This document shows positions 36,401-40,391 of a stretch of DNA of 40,391 bases, in pieces (position 1 is the first letter of the stretch; the number at the start of each line of letters is the position of its first letter). The stretch covers positions 1-40,391 of the forward strand of contig JAESTD010000014.1 of NCBI GenBank assembly GCA_016763755.1, written 5' to 3'. The stretch comes from Mucilaginibacter sp. GTDB taxonomy: Bacteria > Bacteroidota > Bacteroidia > Sphingobacteriales > Sphingobacteriaceae. The position numbers and the translations under genes were made by a program. The notes under the pieces are model-generated. The model saw only the letters and a program-made list of their open reading frames with translations. It made no database searches and was not told the origin of the DNA.

Positions 36401-36759
36401 TCTTCCCAAAGCGGACTAAGACAGGTTATCTGCGGATCGACACCAGGCCATTTTCCGCCAAACTGCCCGTGAAAAAGCATAATACCCGAAGTACCCGCTC
36501 CTGAAATGGCTTCCAGATCGGCAGTAATACCGGCTTTTGCAACATTACCACCGATAAAATGAAACCATGTCTCCGGATAATAGACCTTAGCGGGAGTCAT
36601 AAATGCAGTTTTATCCTGTTCACTAAAAGCTGCTTTAATTTGTTTAGCGGCTGGCGCAAAGGGAGCAACCTGCGCTAAGGCTGGTAAAGCATTTACCAAC
36701 GGCAGAAGTAAGAACAGCGTTAAAAACTGCTTGTAGTTATTTATAGTGGTAAAATTCAT
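33469..36759 (-). CDS. GH106 family glycoside hydrolase, putative alpha-L-rhamnosidase
   Basis: 1096 residues with a signal peptide (1-29, TLFLLLPLVNALPALA-Q). The GH106 catalytic region begins at about 60: YYPETWFHFIGGNVAKAGIT, DLEAISGAGTSGIMLFHGQF, LKFLMQNCPGWAMSGGPWIK; the centre has LLTGMLMDSWECGSQTWTAD, TEFWQPMTPSFVGSLNFKPI and AEAFTNISLTWDEQWQMLKE; the C terminus is a beta-rich domain (VNGKDVGTVWAEPFRVDISK, ending GLLGPVRLLTENLK). Known members release terminal L-rhamnose from pectic side chains and plant glycosides. It acts in the periplasm or at the surface. It follows the GH3 gene by 36 bases and belongs to the same locus as the SusD-like protein. Confidence 0.88.
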   Translation of the reverse strand: MNFTTINNYKQFLTLFLLLPLVNALPALAQVAPFAPAAKQIKAAFSEQDKTAFMTPAKVYYPETWFHFIGGNVAKAGITADLEAISGAGTSGIMLFHGQFGGKWPGVDPQITCLSPLWEDAVKHTATEAKRLGLKFLMQNCPGWAMSGGPWIKPENAMRQLVWSRKDIQGGKGKIKMQLPMPQPSAEDWRNYQSIAVLAFPTPLGDDGDTLKVASAKSERNAQIENVLLKQAKKSVTLVASATDKPNSFEISFAKDVIIRTLQLPSVNAMNSAWVYEPAIHIKIQAVTAQGKSVEIFDKEIPQGNWQDDVPLSLSCTKDVKAKKFKVVIVNKHEMKLAFFNFLSAARQDNWETEAAWTLRSVGSANEKYTQDKKAYLDPAQILDISSYIDAKGELNWAAPAGKWTILRVGHVNAGKKNGPAPAEGTGWECDKLSVKGANAQFAGYIGKLSGSGGPINNGLLTGMLMDSWECGSQTWTADMEKEFQQRTRYTLRKWMPALFGYVLTDQETTFRFLRDWKNVINDLFTNNFYGRMAELAKQNNLSLTYETSAGDVFPGDLLQYYKFADVPMTEFWQPMTPSFVGSLNFKPIKPAASAARLYGKPRVAAEAFTNISLTWDEQWQMLKEVANVNMAEGVTHLVYHTYTHNPRTDFLPPGTSFGAFIGTPFLRGETWWKHMPYLNAYFARCSYLLERGKPVSDVLWYLGDQIDHKPDQNAPFPAGFKYDYCNPDVLLNRLSVINGMLTTPEGINYKVLWLPETTHMLPQTLEKLNALVHAGAVVIGNAPKHLATLVGGNTAGLRFNAMVKSIWGDGSKSVRGVGKGMVISGTSLSSALTKLNIMPDVSGEDALWSHRKIDGADWYFIASPKGQAFTGKLDFRTVGNAEIWDPVDGSVKPLPVQSGNGRTSVQIDLPLAGSCFVVFNHNGKAERAPTTTLVSTQTIGDTWKLEFPNGWGATQPLQLGRLQAWKDIDMPQEAKAFSGTATYTTTFDVSNTEAANKYIIDLGKVAMIAKVEVNGKDVGTVWAEPFRVDISKAVKPGKNQLKVEVTSTWYNRLAYDAAQPEDKRKTWTIDGPPKESKLRESGLLGPVRLLTENLK

Positions 36760-36795
36760 AATAGGTTATACTGGTCCTTTAAAATTAACTTAATG

Positions 36796-39297
36796 TTATC
36801 GCAAAACCGTTACCATCCCTGCCAGTTTAATATCACGTGATGATGCTGCTATCTGTAACTGATATTTACCGGGAGCTAACTGCCAATCGCTTTTTTTTGT
36901 GGAGTAATATGAAAACGCATCAGATAAAAGATCAAACTCAATGGCTTTGGTTTCACCTTTCTTTAGCATGATCTTTTTAAAGCCTTTAAGCTCGTGAACC
37001 GGGCGTACTACTTTCGAGTTTACGGGTTTTACATATAACTGAACTACGTCGGCACCATCCCTGCTGCCGGTATTGGTCACATCAAGTTTGGCGTGTACGA
37101 TGCCGTTAATTTTGGCTATCTGTAGTTTTGAGTATTTAAAGCTGGTATAACTTAACCCGTAACCAAACGGGAATTGCGGTGCAACATTTTTGGTATCGTA
37201 ATACCGATAACCTACCATTAAGCTGTCGGTGTAGTTAACTATATCATTATTCTCTGTTGCGAGCACCTTGCATGGTGAATCTGCCAGTTTCTTTGGCCAG
37301 CTAAACGGCAATTTACCTGATGGATTGACCTTACCGAACAGCACATTTGCTACGGCATTACCCCCTTCCATGCCGGGATACCAGGCTTCTAACACGGCAG
37401 GTACGTTTGGTAGCCAACCGCCAAGTTCTAAGGGCGAACCATTCACTAACACGGTTACTAAATTTTTATTAAGCTTGCTCAGCCTGTTCAGGATATTTTG
37501 CTGCGCGCCGGGGAACGATATATCCGTACGGTCGCGGCCCTCGGTATCCATACTGTGGTCAATACCGGCTACGTAGATCACGGCATCAGCATTTTGGGCA
37601 GCATCATCCAATACCTTCAGCTTTTCGGCAGGCGGTTCAGGTAATTCCCATTCTAAACGGATGGCTGCATCCCCGGGTTGTTTTTCAAAGTCGATAGCAA
37701 TATCGTAGGGTTCACCCTTACGCAAATCAACCGATGTGTTTACTACGTTCAGGGTTTGCTGGGTGTCGCCAAAACCGATCTGTTGTTTACCATCAAACCC
37801 GTGATAAACTCTTGCTATACCATTTACGATGATCCGCAGGGTATATTTACCATCCATTGGCGGTATCAATCTACCTTCATAATGGGCCTTTGCAAAGGCG
37901 TCGGGCGAAATAGATGCATCGGGCGATTTCATCTCCCACATAAAATCTACATTTGCATCAACGCGTTTTAGTACGGGTGCCTCGTTGCCCTTAATGTAAT
38001 AACTTGCTTTAAAGCCGTTACCACCACCGGCGTTCATAATAGCGTTATTTGGAATCAGCGTAAAACCACCCAACTCATCTGATGGCAGGTACTGCACTTT
38101 TGCATCGCCTAAAAATGTTTTAATGCCTTTTAAAACCGTTACCTCATACGGTGGCTGCTGCCCGGAACTGCCGCCACCACCGGGATAGCATAATTTTTTA
38201 TCTGCATTTGGGCCAATAACCAATACCCTTTTGATCTTATCTGCCTGTAATGGCAATACTTTGCCATCATTTTTTAATAAAACCATACCCTCTTCTGCAG
38301 CCTTGCGGGCCACAGTTTGATGCTCTGCTGTGTTTACAGCAGCACCGCTCTTTGTAAAACGGCCGTCTAAAACCCCAATGTGGTTGTATATCCTAAGGAT
38401 CCGGCGTACTTTATCGTCAATAATAGCTACGGGCACGCGGCCTTCGTCAATAGCCTTAAGCAAAGCATCCCCAAACAAGCAATCCTTGCCACCGGGCATT
38501 GATACATCCAGCCCGGCAAGGGCAGCTTTTTCTGTGGATCGGGTCTGTAGCCAATCGGTGAGGGTAAAGCCATCAAAGCCCCATTTGTTTTTCAGTATAT
38601 CGGTAAGCATTTTCTTGCTATCGCTTACAAACTCGCCGTTAACGCCGTTGGCTGATGTCATGATAGTCCATACGTGAGCTTTTTGCACAGCTGCTTTATA
38701 AGCGGGCAGATATATCTCATGCATGGTACGGTCATCCACCATAGACATATAGAAATTTCGGTTATCCTCGCGATTATTGCAGGCGTAATGTTTCAGCGAA
38801 GCGGCTACACCTTCACTTTGCACGCCTTCTACGTTGGCCACCGTGATAGCACTATTAAGAAAAGGATCTTCGGTAAAATATTCAAAAAACCTGCCGTTAA
38901 GCGGGTCGCGTAAAATGTTATTGCCCGGCCCTAACAGCACGCCAATTCCTTTTGCTCGTGTCTCGTTACCCATTACCCTCCCGGCCTCTTTAACCAGTTC
39001 AGGGTTCCATGACGAGCCAAATGCCAACCCTGAAGGAAATATTGTAGACGCCCCCCTGCTTGGGCCACGCGGCCCATCGGTACATTGCACGTTGGGGATG
39101 CCCAAGCGCTCTACCCCTTTAAAAGCCATCTGTGGGGTAGCGCCTGCACACATATCTACCTTCTCCTGCAACGTCAGTTTCTTGATAATACCTTCTATTT
39201 TTCTTTCGGATTGATCGCTTTTGAGGGGCTTAGCAGTTTGCGCATTAAGAGCAAGTGCAAAGGCCAATAAACAACAAATGGTAAAGAAATATCTCAT
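36796..39297 (-). CDS. GH3 family glycosidase with inserted PA14 domain (beta-glucosidase-like)
   Basis: 833 residues with a signal peptide (1-19). The N-terminal TIM barrel (about 35-310) has the substrate-binding KHYACNNRE at 169 onward and the nucleophile Asp248 in GFDGFTLTDWLQ. The alpha/beta sandwich (about 335-640) is split by a PA14 domain (about 425-555, KASYYIKGNEAPVLKRV to GDAAIRLEWELPEPP). It resumes with YVAGIDHSMDTEGRDRTDIS and LVNGSPLELGGW. A fibronectin-III-like domain closes the protein (DVTNTGSRDGADVVQLYVKP). PA14-containing GH3 enzymes are beta-glucosidases or related exo-enzymes, and the insert helps choose the substrate. It lies between the SusD-like gene and the rhamnosidase, as in a glycan-utilisation locus. 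Confidence 0.92.
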   Translation of the reverse strand: MRYFFTICCLLAFALALNAQTAKPLKSDQSERKIEGIIKKLTLQEKVDMCAGATPQMAFKGVERLGIPNVQCTDGPRGPSRGASTIFPSGLAFGSSWNPELVKEAGRVMGNETRAKGIGVLLGPGNNILRDPLNGRFFEYFTEDPFLNSAITVANVEGVQSEGVAASLKHYACNNREDNRNFYMSMVDDRTMHEIYLPAYKAAVQKAHVWTIMTSANGVNGEFVSDSKKMLTDILKNKWGFDGFTLTDWLQTRSTEKAALAGLDVSMPGGKDCLFGDALLKAIDEGRVPVAIIDDKVRRILRIYNHIGVLDGRFTKSGAAVNTAEHQTVARKAAEEGMVLLKNDGKVLPLQADKIKRVLVIGPNADKKLCYPGGGGSSGQQPPYEVTVLKGIKTFLGDAKVQYLPSDELGGFTLIPNNAIMNAGGGNGFKASYYIKGNEAPVLKRVDANVDFMWEMKSPDASISPDAFAKAHYEGRLIPPMDGKYTLRIIVNGIARVYHGFDGKQQIGFGDTQQTLNVVNTSVDLRKGEPYDIAIDFEKQPGDAAIRLEWELPEPPAEKLKVLDDAAQNADAVIYVAGIDHSMDTEGRDRTDISFPGAQQNILNRLSKLNKNLVTVLVNGSPLELGGWLPNVPAVLEAWYPGMEGGNAVANVLFGKVNPSGKLPFSWPKKLADSPCKVLATENNDIVNYTDSLMVGYRYYDTKNVAPQFPFGYGLSYTSFKYSKLQIAKINGIVHAKLDVTNTGSRDGADVVQLYVKPVNSKVVRPVHELKGFKKIMLKKGETKAIEFDLLSDAFSYYSTKKSDWQLAPGKYQLQIAASSRDIKLAGMVTVLR

Positions 39298-39335
39298 CTA
39301 TGGTTAGGTTGTTTGATCCAGGTATTTATTAAAAT

Positions 39336-39369
39336 ACTTACCGACAACAAACTTGTGCTGCCGGTAAGT
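39336..39369 (-). promoter_or_regulatory. Intercistronic hairpin between susD-like gene and GH3 gene
   Basis: On the minus strand ACTTACCG (39369-39362) pairs perfectly with CGGTAAGT (39343-39336), and the stem goes on inward to about 14 pairs with two G-T pairs. It is followed by an A/T-rich but not T-only stretch. It may act as a partial terminator or mRNA stabiliser that lowers enzyme expression relative to the SusCD pair. Confidence 0.5.
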
Positions 39370-39417
39370 TCCAATTAAACCAATTATAAGTGGAGGATCT
39401 TTATTCTAAAATTGATA

Positions 39418-40391
39418 TCAATATCCTGGTGTTTGCTCCAGGCTGCCACCGCTCGAGCGGACTTCTTTAGTAGCTATAGGCAGGTAATACAGTTTATCAG
39501 CCCATACGCGATTAAGTAAATTGACCCGATTATAGCTAAAGTTACCACCACCATTGTTTGTGATAATAAAGCCTTGTATGGGTGTAGCATCTAACTGCGG
39601 CGCAAGTTTTAATCTACGGGTATCATAATAGCGCTGGCCTTCAAAGGCAAACTCTACCTGGCGCTCATGAACTAAACGACTAAGCAAGGCAGGCCCGGTT
39701 TCTGTTACCGCTGGCATATTTACACCTGTACGTGCCCTTACCTTATTGATATAAAGGCGCGCATTAACCTCGTTACCCAGGTGATACTGCGCCTCGGCAT
39801 AGGTAAGGTATACTTCGGCCAGGCGCGAAAAGACCCAAGGATAAGTATACGGCGTAGCGCTGGATACGGGTAATTCCTGGTCAATAAACTTATACATGCC
39901 ATAACTGGTTGGCGTTGCGTCCTGTCCCGAAAAATCGGCCCCGCCTGCATAAGGCTGAAACGGACGCCCCTTAAAGGTTGCCCCGTTATAAAGAACAGAA
40001 GCATAAAACCTTGGATCGCGGTTAACGTATGGATTTGCGGGGTTGTAGGTGTTAGCCGGATCGGGATTTACGACGCCATTGATTACCGGTATTACACCGT
40101 TGGTCATTTCATAAGCATCTACCAGGTTTTGGGTAGGCGCACGCTGGGCAAAGCCACCGCTCCCCTGCGGAGCGCTAAAGACGCCAACGTTTTGAGAATT
40201 TGCCGCTGAAAAATATTTACCGAAAATTATTTCGCTGTTGGGTGCTCCCGTAAACAGGCCATGATAATCGGGCGCAAGCGAATAGCGGTTGCCATTGATT
40301 ATTTCAAGCGCCACATCTGATACATCCTGCCATCTTTGCGAAACATTTGCCGGGTTATTCAACGGGCTGGCATAGTACAATAATACTTTTG
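39418..40391 (-). CDS. susD: SusD/RagB-family glycan-binding lipoprotein (N-terminal part beyond right edge)
   Basis: The last 324 residues of a SusD-like protein; the frame is open to the right edge, so signal peptide and lipobox are not seen. Family features: QRWQDVSDVALEIINGNRYS, NSEIIFGKYFSAANSQN, an AYEMTNG segment, the TPR region VFSRLAEVYLTYAEAQYHLG, YINKVRARTGV, LVHERQVEFAFEGQRYYDTR, and the close AVWADKLYYLPIATKEV-like segment before the stop. These outer-membrane lipoproteins hold glycans over a SusC transporter, which is expected just beyond the edge. The gene heads the visible part of the locus with the GH3 and GH106 enzymes. Confidence 0.92.
   Translation of the reverse strand, partial: KVLLYYASPLNNPANVSQRWQDVSDVALEIINGNRYSLAPDYHGLFTGAPNSEIIFGKYFSAANSQNVGVFSAPQGSGGFAQRAPTQNLVDAYEMTNGVIPVINGVVNPDPANTYNPANPYVNRDPRFYASVLYNGATFKGRPFQPYAGGADFSGQDATPTSYGMYKFIDQELPVSSATPYTYPWVFSRLAEVYLTYAEAQYHLGNEVNARLYINKVRARTGVNMPAVTETGPALLSRLVHERQVEFAFEGQRYYDTRRLKLAPQLDATPIQGFIITNNGGGNFSYNRVNLLNRVWADKLYYLPIATKEVRSSGGSLEQTPGY

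Overview
The window reads as chromosomal DNA of a member of the Bacteroidetes, most likely family Sphingobacteriaceae and plausibly Mucilaginibacter. The evidence is a SusD-type lipoprotein with GH106 and GH3 enzymes, TAnnTTTG promoter elements, few Shine-Dalgarno sequences, hybrid sensor kinases of the style common in this group, and a pentapeptide MXKDX-repeat protein. The genus is inferred from gene content, not from a search.

Layout. (1) 1-1832: a small ECF sigma island with a DUF1223 thioredoxin-fold protein (cut by the left edge), a divergent ECF sigma factor with a zinc-type anti-sigma factor, and a secreted Met/Lys-rich repeat peptide. All three transcription units carry the same promoter-like motif, TGTAAGG(T/A)T-N13-CGAC(C/T)AA, so a small autoregulated regulon can be read from the DNA. 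(2) 1834-11408: signalling and miscellaneous genes. These are an orphan anti-sigma-like cupin, two very large sensor kinases (one frameshifted, one broken by several lesions), a 36-residue microprotein with its own terminator, a lone response regulator, a quinol monooxygenase-like protein, a DoxX protein, a second ECF sigma factor with a shifted 3' end, and the remnant of a VOC-family gene. (3) 11409-29761: an 18-kb one-direction run devoted to molybdenum hydroxylases. It holds a carboxymuconolactone decarboxylase-like protein, two IorB-type catalytic subunits with one IorA [2Fe-2S] subunit and a diheme cytochrome c, an XdhC chaperone, MocA, the whole Moco pathway (MoaA, MoaC-MoaB fusion, MoaD, MoaE, MoeB-rhodanese, MoeA), a TSUP transporter, a small exported sulfite-oxidase-fold protein, and a PaoABC-like aldehyde oxidoreductase. 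(4) 29762-33064: divergent from that run, a single-domain ModE-type regulator, a ModE-box-like palindrome and a TonB-dependent receptor. (5) 33469-40391: part of a polysaccharide-utilisation locus with a GH106 alpha-L-rhamnosidase, a GH3 glycosidase and a SusD-like lipoprotein (cut by the right edge).

How it fits together. Region 3 appears to make MCD-type molybdenum cofactor and insert it into three periplasmic hydroxylases, with electrons leaving through cytochrome c. No ModABC molybdate transporter is present. The ModE-like regulator, the TonB receptor behind a ModE-box-like palindrome, and the TSUP permease inside the Moco operon together suggest an alternative molybdate (or chelated molybdenum) uptake route. 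This is the most interesting hypothesis in the window.

Sequence quality. At least four genes (two kinases, the second sigma factor and the TonB receptor) are each interrupted by an apparent single-base deletion, and one kinase also has three premature stops. Either the strain carries real decay or the assembly has consensus errors; the recurring single-base losses favour errors for the simple frameshifts.
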